A DNA stretch of 64,000 nt. Origin: Corella eumyota. Lineage: Eukaryota > Chordata > Ascidiacea > Phlebobranchia > Corellidae. The translations under genes and the position numbers were made by a program. The notes beneath the pieces are model-generated. The model did no database searches. It worked only from the letters and a program-made list of their open reading frames with translations, and had not been told where the DNA came from. The number at the start of each line of letters is the position of its first letter. The stretch's first letter is position 1. Positions 49,501 through 61,968 of this stretch are shown here, in pieces. The DNA lies in the NCBI GenBank assembly GCA_963082875.1, contig OY720098.1, positions 21,328,001 to 21,392,000 of the forward strand, given 5' to 3'.

Positions 49501-52500
49501 AGTTTGCCAGGATCAGCGCTCCTGTGTCCTCCAGCAAAGTAGCATCCAGTTTCAACAACCATTAAAGCAAGCAAACCAGTCAACTGGAGTGTGATAATAA
49601 AGATATTTTTAACTGGTTGGTTTTCCTATAACAACATTAAAACAAAAATAAGGTTTAATTAAAAAAATTTAGAAACGGGATTGAATCACAATTCTGAATT
49701 AATTAAAACTATAATGCATATGACCACCACTAATTCTAATACCACTACAATTAATCCTGGTCTAGCTTAGACATAATGCTTAGACATGATGCTTATAACA
49801 GCAAAATAAACAAAAAAGTAGTCAATGTGTTTGTTGCATAAAAGCTTGAAAATATAGCTTAAACATACTTATAAATAGATTAAAATAAATTACTAGATAT
49901 GCTGACAGTATATACACATAAATTTGGAAATCTTTGTAAAAAAAATCTGAAATTGAACAAATTAAATTATCATGAATTCAGCCTATCCCTTGAATTTACC
50001 TTAAGCTTGGGTGTAGCTGCAGGTATATTTGGTTGTTGGTCTCGTTGGCTGATCACAATTGGTTGAGAGATAGTACTTGGTTTGGAACTGGTGCTTGGTT
50101 GGGAGATGGTATTTGGTTTGGGTATGGTGTTTGCTTGGGCGCTGGTGTTTGCTTGGGAGCTGGTGTTTGGTTTGGGTCTGATGTTTGCTTGGGAGCTGGT
50201 GTTTGCTTGGGCGCTGGTGTTTGCTTGGGAGCTGGTGTTTGGTTTGGGTCTGGTGTTTGCTTGGGAGCTGGTGTTTGGTTTGGGTCTGGTGTTTGCTTGG
50301 GCACTGGTGTTTGCTTGGGAGCTGGTATTTGGTTTGGGTCTGGTGTTTGCTTGGGAGCTGGTGTTTGGTTTGGGTCTGGTGTTTGGCTGAGATGCACTTT
50401 CTGTAATACAAAATAAATTATAAAAAAAGTTTAAAAATTGTTTTACAACCGTGTTAAATTGTAACCAAACAAATTAAAATGGGCAACTCAAAATGGCTAT
50501 ACCTAATATGCGCAATATGCCTGCTATGCTTAATATACATAATTATTGACCTACCTTTTTGCTTGTCCACTATTTCACTACTGAACTATGGATTTCTTAA
50601 GTGACCAGTCATTAAAAATATTAAGTTTATGACTGCCAAAAATAAATGACATTACATATCACACATGGGCATATTAAGCATATCAGGTAAGTACATTTTT
50701 GAGATACTAAATTTAAAATAGTTTTACCGACAGCATTTCCATATCTGTCTCCAAGGTGTTGTATATTTGCACCAGTAATGTTGTGTTGATGCTGGACCTC
50801 AGTCTTATCTTGGTGTTGTATTTCGGTCAGCTGTTCAACGTTAGTTTGCTCCTGTACATTGGTCTGCCTTGCTACCATTTGTTCCACATGATGTTGAACA
50901 TTGTGGGTTTGTTGAATTTGTCGATGATCATTAAATTGTATTTGCAAAGTAACAGGACCTAAAAGTTGAAAAATTGGTCAACAAATTGAAGGAGGAAAAA
51001 TTTAACAAAAACAAGTTCAGATTCTACTTCTAATTGTTTAGAATAAGATTTATATAAAAATCCTAAATAGTTGCTTAAACCACAACCTAACATTAAAACA
51101 AATTCTACCTTGAGCACCAGCTACAATCTCTCTTAACCCAGCAAGTAATTCTGGAGAGTTTAAATCTGGCACTCTGACCTGAAAAAAAAAATTAATTTAA
51201 TTTTTTTCCAGTTAGTTAATCTCGATAAAGAAATATGACCGAGTGGCCTAAACATAAAACTAAATAACTTGGAGACATAACAGTTAAATAATCTGCTGAT
51301 GGAGAATAAACTACATTGTTTTGTTCAACAATTTATGACACAAAAAAAGTGGAATTAACTCCAGTATTTTGGGGTATATAAAAAGTACCCCAAACTTCTT
51401 ATCAGGCAAAATCAAGTGTCACTAAGGTGGCTGCTACATTATCTCCCACCCCCCCCCCACAAGAGGTGGCAAATCGTCCATTTACGTTAAATGTGGGTAA
51501 ACCGTTGTGGTGGTTTAATTTAACGTTTGTTTCGATCTCTTCGATTGTTTGTTTTCGTCTCTGTAGGGGTTTTTACGTTTGTTTTATTTAGAATTATTTG
51601 CCTACAAGGTCTGCCTTGCAACTTTGGTTGGGCTAGCTGTTCAGGAATTTTGCGATCCAGATACGCAAGTTTTATGCGCTCAATCGAGATTATTTCAGTA
51701 CGTCCGCCAATATTAATCTTAAAAGTTTTTAATCCGTGCTCAATAACTTTATATGGACCTTCATATGGGGTGCAAAGTGGCGCCTTGTATCCCACTTTTT
51801 GACAAAAACAAAGCTGCTGTTCTTTAAATCAAAAGGTTTGTAGCTATTTGGTTTACAATGCCATGAGATTTGAGGCGCTTCTTGTTTTATAATGTGGCAA
51901 GCTTTTGTAAAAAATCTTCAGGTGCAATGTTTTGGTCTGTAGCCTCCACAAAATGGCCTGGAATGGTGAGTGGTGCTCCATACACTATTTCTGCTGATGA
52001 ACATCCTAAATCTTCTTTGGGTGCGGTTCTAAATTAGAGTAGAACCCAAGGCAGTTTGTCAACCCAATTGTTGTCATTAAGTCGCGACATCAACGATGCC
52101 TTAAGTTGTCTATGAAATCGTGCCACCAGACCGTTTGTCTGTGGGTGAAATGCTGTGGTAAATGGCAAAGAAGTCCCCATAAACTTAGCAATATCTGACC
52201 ATGGTTTTGATGTAAACTGTGCTCCTCTGATGACAATGTTGATGGTATGCCAAACCGAGATATCCATTGTTGAATAAAAACTTTTGCACATGATGTCGTC
52301 GATGTTTCTTGCAGTGGGTACGCCTCTGGCCACCTTGTGAACCGGTCAACTACAGTAAGCAAATATCTAAAACCTTGAGATGGCGGCAAAGCTCCCACAA
52401 GGTCAATAATATTTAAATGATTAATTTGTTTTACAGGCTATGAATAGTAGTGCAGTAAGATTATTGTACATTTGTTGACCTTAGCTTTTTGGCAATAAAC

Positions 52501-55327
52501 ACACTGTTTTGATTATTCGCCAATTTGTTTTTTAAGTCCTTTCCATACAAATTTTCCAGCAATTAGTTTCTCTGTGCTTCGTATCGACGGATCCGATAAA
52601 CCATGAACTAAATCGAATATTTTTCGCACCAAGATTCCAAAACGAACGATCACGGTGATCCAGTTTTTGTGTCACATAAAAGGAAGTCTGGTTTCCTTTG
52701 CAAGAAAAGTTTTAACTATTAAACTAGAGTTGGCTTTTAATTCATTTATAATTTTTTTGTCTATTTCTTGATCTAAGGCCATATCCGAAAAATTAATTCC
52801 TATAGATGCCTGTATGACATTTATTCTAAATCTTGATAATGCGTCAGCATCAAAATTATTTTATCTTCCATATGGCAGATATCCGTAGTGTATCCTGATA
52901 TAGCACTAAGTTGTTGTTGTTGGCAGGCTGCCCACGGTGAAGCAGTTTTAGTTAATGCATAAGTGGTTTGTAATTCGTAAAACCTAAGTGCCGTCCTTAC
53001 AAAAAGTATCTAAAATGCTGAATAGCAAGATGTAATGCTAGTAGTTCACAGTCGAATGCACTGTATTTCATTTCAGGTGGCCGAAGATGCTTGTTAAAGA
53101 AAGCCAATAGTTTCCAAAAACCATGTATATTTTGCTGTAGTACTCCTCCAACAGCTGTATACAGTTAATGCAGTTGGCGCTCATACTTGTGGATGGCAAA
53201 GCATAGTGGCATTAACTAAAATGTTTTTAGCTTTAATAAATGCATTATTTAGTTGGTCACACCACAGTGTTGATTAAGATTTTTAAATTTTTTTTTCATA
53301 GATCGGTCTCATGATGCCACTCTTGATAGAAAACGATGATAAAAATTGATCATGCCAAAGAACCGCTGCAGTTCTTGAAATGAGGTTGGTTGTGGGAAAT
53401 TGTTTATTACCTCCACTTTTTGACTTGCTTGCCACCAAAATATCATCCAAAAACACTAAAACAAAATTAAGATTCCGGCACACACAATCCGTCTTTGAAA
53501 AGTTTATGCTGCATTTTTTAATCCAAAGGGCATTCTTATGTACTCAAATAAGCCAAAAGGGTAATGACTGCAGTTTTTGGAATATCTTCTGTTGCAACAG
53601 ATACTTGGTGGTAGCCTCTAACAAGGTCTATTTTTGAAAATATGTTTGTGTTTTCTAAATTTGCAGAAAAATCTTGATTATGTGGTATGGAGTATCGGGT
53701 GTAGTAACAGCATTTAGTCGTCTGTAATCTTCACACGGTCATCAATCACCGATGGATTTCTTAACCATGTGCAATGGAGGTGCCCACAAACTGGCTGATC
53801 TTCTGACAATACCCATGCTTTTCATCATGTTGAATTCACGTTTGGCTTGTGCCAGTTTGTCTGGTGGCAGTCTTCGTGCACGGGCGCTAATCGGTCGCCC
53901 GTTTGTTATAAGAAAATGTTCCACCTAGTGTTTGGTTTGCTTTTGTTGGAAATTTGGAGTTGTTATCAGTGGAAATTGTGCGAGTAAAGCAGCATATTAA
54001 CTTTGGTGTAAATCGATTGCATTTATTATGGGGGCTGAGACATCTAACAACTCAATCAAACAGTTTGTGTTTAATTTAGCGCTAATTAATGTTTTGTTTT
54101 TTTATGTCTACCAAAAGCGAATTGGCTCAAAGAAAATCTGCCAATTGTTCAATTCTTCTTGGTGGGTATATGCTTATTTCAGCCCCAGTATCAACTAAAA
54201 AGTTTTGTTTTCAGGACTTGTCTTTAACAAAGTATAAATTAAACAGACTGCCGGCCACGCTCATCGTTATTGTCAACCGGCATATTCGATTTCCGATAAA
54301 CTGCAAGGTGGACAGCACTGCCTGGCTTTGTTTCCGAAATGTTGATGATAAAAACACAGTTGCTTTTATATGGGCGACGCTTATTAGACTTTAACTTAGT
54401 TTCACAAAATTTATAAACTTTAGAAACTAACCCAGAAAATTGAGGTTTAGCCGAGCATAATTTATTCGGTTTTGAAGCCATGTCTGTTGTTTCTTTGGTG
54501 GTTAAATCAACTCTGACTTCCTCGGGCAGTAGTTGCAAAAAATATGTTTAAAGAGAAAACACGATTCGTGATTTCCCATTAATGCCAGCATTTTATCCAT
54601 CACAGAGGAAGGTTTTCTATCTCCAAGTTTTGACATTTCAAATATTCTTTGGGCTCGTTCTTCCTCGGAAAGCTCAAAGGTTTTTAAAAGTCAATCTTTG
54701 ATAGCAATATATTTTCCTTTTGTTGGTGGATTTTTCATAGAAAAAGTTTTGCTGTGTCCTGGTCTAATGCTGCGACAACATGGCAATATTTTGTTTCGTC
54801 GATTGTTATATTTTGCAGAGAAATTGGGCTCCTGCTTAGTTAAACCAAATTTTGGCATGTTGCGACAAAAAGGTCGGCAGTTTAACTGCTACAGCATTTT
54901 CTTGCGTCATATTGTTTTAAATTTTCGGGGTCACCAATTTATAAATTGTAACAATATAATTTATTACAGTGTTAAGCAAAACTGTTAAGTAATAAATTGG
55001 TAGTCAGCAATAAAACACAACATAATACAAAAATAGCAAAAGATAAGACTGTAGCCCAGATTTCTTATCAGGCAAAATCACGTGTCCGTAAGGGGCCGCT
55101 ACAGCATATTAAATTTACAGACGATCAGTTAACAGATTTAAACAATAGCTAGTTCAAAAACGTTACCATGTTCTGCAAATGAATCATTGTATACAAAAAA
55201 TACCCACCAGACTTATTTACAGCTTTACATGTTTATGATTAAGAAATTTGTTAAAAAATAATAAATTTTAAAATACTAGAAAATTTACCAAACGATTTTC
55301 ATTTTCGTTTTGGGATTGATCTTCCAT
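46527..55327 (-). CDS. Kelch-repeat protein B, paralogue of copy A, probably damaged
   Basis: Exons: 55289-55327, 51109-51178, 50728-50958, 50000-50400, 49164-49625, 48793-48811, 48602-48696, 48164-48344, 47676-47821, 47216-47366, 46712-46871, 46527-46644. It starts MEDQSQNENENRL. The Q/H-rich exon is nearly identical to copy A (ITGANIQHLGDRYGN). Unlike A it then has a Pro/Asn/Thr-rich repeat exon (50000-50400), and an exon of 154 residues with QLTGLLALMVVETGC and GPFIIEIVAENQ that recalls TRADD-N-type domains. Five or six kelch blades follow. Against copy A, exon 47676-47821 ends in an in-frame TGA at the splice donor, and 47216-47366 carries an 11-base deletion that shifts the frame. All other exons are open. 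So: recent pseudogene, alternative splicing that avoids these exons, or sequence error. An LTR element occupies intron 1. Confidence 0.65.
50060..50395 (-). repeat. Coding minisatellite in kelch B
   Basis: Units of 18 and 36 bases alternating caaacaccagctcccaag and caaacaccagacccaaac types, about 18 in all. The splice-consistent frame encodes repeats of ANTRPKPNTSSQ. Because units are multiples of three and lack stop trinucleotides, several other frames are open too; those are shadows. Confidence 0.85.
51395..55108 (-). mobile_element. Broken Ty3/Gypsy-type LTR retrotransposon (fossil)
   Basis: An old LTR element read on the minus strand, in intron 1 of kelch B. The upstream LTR spans about 54940-55108, with a primer-binding-like ggtgacccc just inside. 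Protein remnants in order include a gag-like part, reverse transcriptase (about 53280-53930), integrase (about 52030-52400) and a post-integrase segment (about 51520-51800). A shorter, diverged LTR remnant ends near 51395-51450; both ends share ttatcaggcaaaatca and gctaca. The coding region is interrupted many times and the element looks inactive. The poor match of the two ends suggests considerable age. Confidence 0.8.
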
Positions 55328-55439
55328 TATTCTTGTTTTTATTTACAACAGTTTTAACATCTAAACTACAAACAAATTGTTGTTGTTTTATAATATTTGA
55401 ACTTGTTATATTAAAACAAACTTAATTAGTTAATTTGCA

Positions 55440-55570
55440 AAATCTAAAAAATGGCAATAGGGGTTGTGAGATTTTTTGCCACATGTGGTAAAAAAAATGT
55501 GGTAAAGAAATGTGGTAAAAAAATGTGGTAAAAATACTTTTAGAAATGTGGAAAAATAATGCAGGTAAAA
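55440..55570. repeat. Short tandem repeat
   Basis: Six or so copies of atgtggtaaaaa with variable A runs, in the region upstream of the kelch B start codon. Confidence 0.7.
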
Positions 55571-55796
55571 ATAGAAAAATTTTGAATATCTGTTGCTTGG
55601 TAATCTATTCGTATTGATTGTTTAATGTTGTAATTGTATTTTTTTGCCTATACGGTGGGTGTTGAATTAAAAGAAGTAATTTGCATATTTTTGTTATTAC
55701 GATCACATATATTAGTCGATTTGAAATTGTTATGATATAGTCGCAACTTATATATGCTATCGATAATCTACTCACGCACCACAAAGTGGTTTAAAA

Positions 55797-55937
55797 AAGT
55801 GTTGTATAGCGGTTATGTAACAGGACTATAAGCCAAAAGGTTTAGGGTTTAAGTCGCATCAATGCCACACTATTCATCCTCGGGCCCAGAGTTCACGGCT
55901 AACTTAAAAACGCGTCCCTACGACACACCGATGTAGC
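55797..55937 (+). mobile_element. Second tRNA-like SINE family, near complete single copy
   Basis: Head gtgttgtatagcggttatgt, B-box-like ggtttaagtcgcatc, aatgccacac, attcatcctcgggcc, ggctaacttaaaaa and the end cgtcccta. This is the same arrangement as the first unit of the 27.8-kb array, so it shows what an unamplified copy looks like. Confidence 0.65.
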
Positions 55938-56875
55938 TTATTTTATACGTAAGAATTTTCGATTTTGTTTTCGTCTATTTAACTAAATTATGCACAGACG
56001 TTGGTTTAAAGTGACGAAAGCATCATAAGGTTTTAATTTGTTGTATTATGCGAAAAAAAGGTCGTTATTTGAAACAATATACAAGGAAAATTAACAATCA
56101 TAATATCAAATTTTTTAGTAAACAGTTTCCAAAGAAATGGAATTAATCATTTTCCTCTTCTACTTTTTAAATATAAAACATGTAAAAAAATACAATTTAA
56201 AGTCAAGTTTCAATGTTCCATTTTTTTTTTAAAATGACTCCTTTTCAATGTTGTTTTATAGAAAAATGCCATTCCACACGGTAGTGGGGCTGTTCGATTT
56301 AAATATCATTCACACAGCTACAGTTGATTGTGTTTTTTAACAGCCTATAAATATAAAAAAATAAATTTTTATGTAGTTAAAAATAAAACTAGATTTATTT
56401 GATAAATAAAAGATGGTTAAAATGATTTGATCATTTTTAAAATTAAACTTTAATAATAAACAAAGTTTTAGCTCGGTTTGAAATTGTTGATATCAGAATA
56501 TACATTACACTAAATTTTGAAAGCCTATAAACAAACAAGCATTTAAATATATTAAACAAAAAAAATTAAAATTTTAATCCATTTTTGAGTTAATAATAAT
56601 ATGGAATATAACTGACCAAAATTCAAGAAATTAATAATAATCTTTAAATTTTTAAAAAAACAAATACCTATTAATAAGTAATCAATAAATTTAGAGAATG
56701 GGTAGCCTAAAACGCAATATGATATTGTACAATATACTGAAGTTTTAGCTTTATAAACTCTAAGGAGCAAAAGTTATCTTTATTCAAAATTGGGACAAGA
56801 CAGAAAAGAATAAAAATAATAAGTATATTGACATAACAATATGTTTTAAAATCTAAGATTTCGACCATGATAATT
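55938..56875. other. AT-rich gap left of the transposon region
   Basis: No exon, octamer or recognised repeat. Open frames here are short and compositionally biased. The downstream end of the KDZ-type element may lie here, but no terminal repeat was found. Confidence 0.4.
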
Positions 56876-57255
56876 TTAAAACGCATATAATTCTGTAATA
56901 GCATTGAATTGAACTTTACCTGTTTGGCTTGATGTAAAGTTATGTTTTTTATTAGAGAAAGACCAAAAAATGTGGCTTCTGCTAGCAAAACATCGAAAAC
57001 CAATGCTTATTCCCTTGTTTTCAAATCCATCTCTGTAATAAAATAGGATATAAAAATAACATTTTTTTTGCACACTAGAAATTCTAAAGCATAAAAAAAA
57101 TATAAAATTTACCCAACAAAAGTAAAAGCAATTTTTGTTAAGTAATGCACAATTCTTTCTGTGTCATCACCAAACACAGAAATATTCAATTCATGAATTC
57201 GTTTATCAGGAGCTGCATACTTTCGATCCCCGAATCTTTTTTCAAAATTTATCAT
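56876..57255 (-). CDS. Small unrecognised gene beside the transposon
   Basis: A possible three-exon gene of about 90 residues: 57113-57255, 56920-57032, 56876-56892, in consistent phase. It starts MINFEKRFGDRKYAAP and continues GDDTERIVHYLTKIAF, then GDGFENKGISIGFRC. Codon use and charged, mixed composition look coding, unlike the flanks. The last proposed intron is only about 27 bases, so the 3' end is doubtful. The start lies less than 100 bases after the protease stop of the KDZ element, on the same strand, so it may belong to that element or be its 3' continuation. I do not recognise the family. Confidence 0.35.
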
Positions 57256-57343
57256 TATGTACAAAATTAATTATTAAAATACATTGTATATAATTGTTTA
57301 ATAAGAATTTATATACCTTAAAAAAATATTAAATCAACCAATA

Positions 57344-59215
57344 TTACCGATTTGATTTAACTTTTTTGTTCATGACATTATTGATGTGCACATCACAGTT
57401 TCCCAATAAAATATGGGACTTTATAGCTTTTTGATCAATTAAACCAATTTGATTGAAAATATTTTGCTTTTTTTTTTGTCGATCATCTTTACACTCCGGA
57501 CAAAAATAACGTTTCGGAAGTTTTCGTGTGGACTGAATTTTTAAACATTGTAAATGATACCAATCACGACATTCACCCTCACAGAAGATCATTTTTTCAT
57601 TTTTTTTAGATTTTGGACAGTTTTTTCCTGCATGACACAAACTAAAGTTTGACGTAAATAAAATAGATACAGCATTTATTAGAAAATGGTTAATTGTTAT
57701 GTAATTTTCAGGGCACTTTTTTCCAATTTTAAGAGAATCAAATGGATGTCTGTAGGTTAGATTATCTTTGGTATCACTGGTGCACACCCCATTATATTTT
57801 TTTTCTTTAAATAAGAATGACGATATTTTTGTAGCCAACCAGTTTCGTATAGCAACTGAATTTTCATGTTTGTATGGTAAATATTTTCCAGCACAAATAT
57901 AAAACGCATTTAATAGCATTATAATACCGCAATCATAGGAGTTTCTTTGCAAAGTCGTGTCCTCAGGCGCAATAATATACCACTTCGATATATCATCTTC
58001 GTTACAAGTATTTTTTTTTATTTCATAATTAATGTACTCCAGTATTGGTGTAAGTACAGGTATCGAATAAGTGTGAGTTGAATCAAGATAAATTATTAAA
58101 TGCTTCGATAAAAGCACAATGAGTAAACCCCAATGAAAGTTATTTCCAATATTAACAGGAAAAATCCAAATATCATTTTGGATAGGAGATTTTTTTTTTA
58201 ACCATTTGCTGTAACCAGGATTAAGTTGTTTTTTAACCAACTTTAACCAGACAGCAAAATGACAAGGAAAAGCCAGAACTTTTACAGATGCATTTACCAG
58301 ATGTTCATGTTGAGTGCATATCTCAAGAAATGCATCTATGATGCCATCATTGACCTTGTTACACATTTTTAAGCATTCGAAATCACATTTAGGCACTACT
58401 AAAGAACCACTGTCAGTTAAGATATCATGTCCAAGTGTTGGGAGATTACATTTAGGAGGCCAATTTTCAGTTACAGAAAGAACAATACCCTTGGATAATT
58501 TAACGTTTTCAATTTCACTTGATGTTTTTTTTTCATTATCTTTTTCAATATCCTTCTTATTTAGTATACATATTGGTAATAAAGGGACATCATGTTTTTC
58601 AATATCTTCACATATTGGTAGTAAAAGAGCAACATCTTCTTTTAATATCTTTACACTTAGGTAGTAAAAGGGTATCATCTTTATCAGTATCCTTACATAT
58701 AATCAGTTGAAGAGCATCATCTTTTTCAATATCTTTACACTTAGGTAGTAAAAGGGCATCATCTTTATCAGTATCCTTACATATAATCAGTTGAAGAGCA
58801 TCATCTTTTTCAATATCTTTACACTTAGGTAGTAAAAGGGCATCATTTTCATCAGTATGCTTACACATTGGCAGTGAAAGGGCATCATCTTTTTCAATTT
58901 CTTTACACTTAGGTAATAAAAGGGTATCATTTTCATCAGTATCCTTACATATAATCAGTTGAAGAGCATCATCTTTTTCAATATCTTTACACTTAGGTAG
59001 TAAAAGGGCATCATCTTTATCAGTATCCTTACATATAATCAGTTGAAGAGCATCATCTTTTTCAATATCTTTACACTTGGGTAGTAAAAGGGCATCATTT
59101 TCATCAGTATGCTTACATATTGACAGTGACAGAGGATCATCTTTATTTAAATTCTGACATATTGCATCTAAGCAAAAAGAAGACTCCTTTGAAACACTTA
59201 CAGCAATTGAGTAAC
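57344..59215 (-). CDS. Transposon Ulp1/C48 protease plus PHD finger exon
   Basis: Large last exon of the KDZ-type element. After acceptor at 59215 come GYSIAVSVSKESS, then a repeat linker (58600-59150), then a Ulp1/SENP-type cysteine protease. Its triad motifs are NFHWGLLIV (His), IIYLDSTH (Asp) and QRNSYDCGIIML (Gln and Cys). A Cys/His-rich PHD-like finger follows, CPKSKKNEKMIFCEGECRDW then YHLQC and YFCPECK. The final 445 residues are one open frame. The linker repeats sit in a frame offset by one base from the protease, through GATATTAAAAGAAGATG where other repeats have one base less. Such proteases in transposons are thought to cleave SUMO-like or transposon proteins; the role here is inferred. 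Confidence 0.75.
58600..59150 (-). repeat. 84-base coding tandem repeat in transposon linker
   Basis: Roughly six copies of an 84-base unit encoding DDALQLIICKDTDK and DDALLLPKCKDIEK in alternation, each half itself a related 42-base unit. Sequence between copies is nearly identical, so amplification or homogenisation is recent. The acidic, cysteine-spaced linker joins the transposase core to the protease. Confidence 0.8.
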
Positions 59216-59454
59216 CTTAAAAGACAAAAAAAATATTTTAGTAATATTTCTTCAAACTGTAGTATAATTAAAGAACTTTTTGTATATTTATAGAAATATT
59301 TTTAAGTATATATATAAGTTAATTATGGCAAAGCAAAAAAGTGTTCTGCATTAAATCATTTTTAAATGTATATAAATGAACAAATAAAAAACTACATACA
59401 TATGCTACTTGCTAGCCTTAATTTTTTTACTAGTTTTTTGTTTTATTAAAATAC

Positions 59455-60352
59455 CTCTAAAATTTTGTTCAATTCTTTTAAGGCTTTTTTGTTTTTTTGT
59501 GTTACACTCAAGTTGAAGACCAAGGCGGGTAATAAACAAAAAATTAACAACACTCATTGATGTAAATGAGGGTCTGCAACAAAAACATCCATTAAATATG
59601 TTTATATTTCAAATTTTAATGATTATTTTAACATTTAAAGTTCACTAACTTTCAAATATATAAAATTATCACTTAATACTGCAAGTTTTTAATAAAAATA
59701 TTGTCACACCTATCCTTTTTCATACTGGCATTACACTGCTCAGCTACGCTAGAGTTCACTAATAAATTTTTACAAAACGATAAATGTTTTTTCTGGTCCC
59801 CTTTTTTTTGTTCTATTATGAAATTTGTCAGAAAGACTATAAAAATTGTTTTTCAAATCAGCTTCCACTGGCATCAAAAGGCCCTGATCTAATTTTTTTA
59901 AATTTTCTTCACTCCACTCAAATAACATTCCCATATTAGGGGAAAATAGTCCACGATGTCGATTTTCTCCATGGTGTGCTATCTGTTAGTCACACAAAAC
60001 AATTTTCTATTTAATGCTAAGCATCTAAAATAAGTTTATAACACTTTTTTATGTAGCTACTGTTCTCATAAATACAAAATTAAATTTTTGTTTATAACAG
60101 TTATTTTTTTATATAACTTGTCTCGAAATGTCAGACACAACAACATTAGGTTGCGTTTTAAAAGAAAGTAGGCCGTCAATATAATCTCTGGCACTTTCTT
60201 GTCTCAAGATATATTTAAAATAAACAGCAACTCCATGTGTGCATCTAAAGTGTACTACACCTCCTAATAAAACAATTAAAATTTTTAAAATATTTTTTAT
60301 AATATGCCAGCAGCCGTGCACAACTCCCTTAATTTGTGCGAACCACTCTAAA
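59455..60352 (-). CDS. KDZ transposase core exons
   Basis: Exons 60118 to about 60263 or 60352 (right boundary unsettled), 59710-59982 and 59455-59573. The first shows the KDZ hallmark: CTHGVAVYFKY, RQESARDYIDGLLS and PNVVVSDISR, whose Asp is a likely catalytic residue. The second shows HHGENRHRGLFSPNMGM and NSSVAEQCNASMKKD. The third begins RPSFTSMSVVNFLFITRLG, which matches the asparagine-rich helical end of KDZ cores. The A run at 59802-59809 is one base too long for the frame to stay open, so this copy may make a truncated transposase unless the run is a sequence error. Confidence 0.7.
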
Positions 60353-61772
60353 AATTAATTTAATTTATAAAAATTTTATTAAAAACAGAATGTTTTTACT
60401 TGTTATGGGATATGAAACAGTGTTGAACAAAGATATATATACTTATAAAAAAAATAAGAACTAACAGAACTTATTAAAATTATTATTGAAAAGTCCTAAA
60501 TGCTTTTGCCAAACAATTAGACTTGAAATCAACTTGGCTCATCTCTACTAAAAAATGTCACAAATTACAGATCAATTTGCCCTACTTGCTAGAGTAACCT
60601 TTTGCTCTTACAATAACTTCTGGACTATTTACCTACCAGGCCAAGGTTTGCAAAACTAACAGTTAATAGTAAAACAGCAAAAAAATAATAAGCTTTTAAG
60701 TAGAAGATATATCTAATATTTCTTTAGCATAAACAGCAAACTTTAGCATAAACAGCAAATTAGCCCTTCATTTGCAGTACAAAATTGATACAAGGTCAGT
60801 CCAATTTTGTGAATTTATCAGTAACTCTGTATATCTAATTTTACCTCATCCGTACTATGTAATGCTTCCAGAATTTCTTCATGAGAAACTGAAACATTCG
60901 TTAATTTTCTTTTATTGGAAACTTGAGATTGCACAACTGAAATTTTTCTATGTTCTGTATTAAAAAGAACATTCCCATCCAGGGTGCAATGGTATTGTAT
61001 TTAATTTTTACCTTCCAAGGGTTTTGATTTGAATCTTAAAATAATAACATTTAAATAAATGCCAACAAACACAACTAATTATAAATAAAATAATTGTAAT
61101 TTAAAATAGATTTTTAACATTTTATCCTACTAAAAAATCCCCGGCCAATAATTTCCTTGGAATAGTTTTGCCACATCACTTCAATATTAACCTCATCTAA
61201 CTCTTTTTGGTCCAACTTTAGACAATCAACTGCGTATTATAAAAAACGCATTTTTTTAAAGTGCTATATTACAGAGTTATGGAATTTTGTAAGTAATGTT
61301 TATAGCACTTTAGTATGGTTGACAATAAATCACAAAATGGCTTTAGAACTTTCAAAAAATGTCTGTAGTACTAACAATTTAATTTTCAAAAACACTGGAA
61401 AATGATTAACATAAAAAACCAGGTTACCATATTTTTTCGTGTGACATAATAGCGTAGTTAGGGTATACAAGCTAGTTCTTTCTAAGTCATCACAAACAAG
61501 GCTTACTTTTTCTTTTTTTTAAATTAATTTTGATTTTTTTTGTATTTATATATATATAACTTAAAAATTAGGTAAAATCATTTAAAGTTAAAACCATTTT
61601 TGTGTTTAGTGACACCAACTTCATCAATTCTTGGGTGAAAAAATATTGCTTATATATGTTTTAAAGCAATTTTCTTAAAAATCATAAATTTAAAATATAA
61701 AATTATTTAAAGAGAAAATCAATATCGAATAAAAATTATATATATATACATAAATTGATGCTAGAAATGTAC

Positions 61773-61968
61773 CTGGACGCTGACAAGTATTTTTCCAATT
61801 GCCATCTGCTATGACAATTTTAGGAGAAACTCCACATTTCAAACAAGAAAAGTGATAATTGATATTGAGTAGGGCACAAAAATGATAAAATGCATTCCTA
61901 ATGCTATCAATTTGATTAAGTGGTTCATTGAAAATCATATTTAATCCCGTTTCAACTCCAACATGATT
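61773..61968 (-). CDS. Transposon exon with CxxCG and DG motifs
   Basis: Exon with good acceptor and donor encoding NHVGVETGLNMIFN and, near its end, HFSCLKCGVSPKIVIADGNW. The CxxCG...ADG pairing is the usual lead-in to the KDZ core, and the ADG Asp is a candidate first catalytic residue. Further probable exons lie at 61130-61235 and about 60860-61020, but their boundaries are less certain. Confidence 0.6.

Noticed and set aside
50001-50411. Long KHQLPSKHQTQT and QTPAPKQTPDPN frames, and plus-strand frames, over the minisatellite
   Set aside because: Only the ANTRPKPNTSSQ frame joins both neighbouring exons in phase; the others are open because the unit has no stops.
51395-55108. Endogenous retrovirus with envelope
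   Set aside because: Remnants fit a Ty3/Gypsy gag-pol layout, and no envelope-like segment was recognised.
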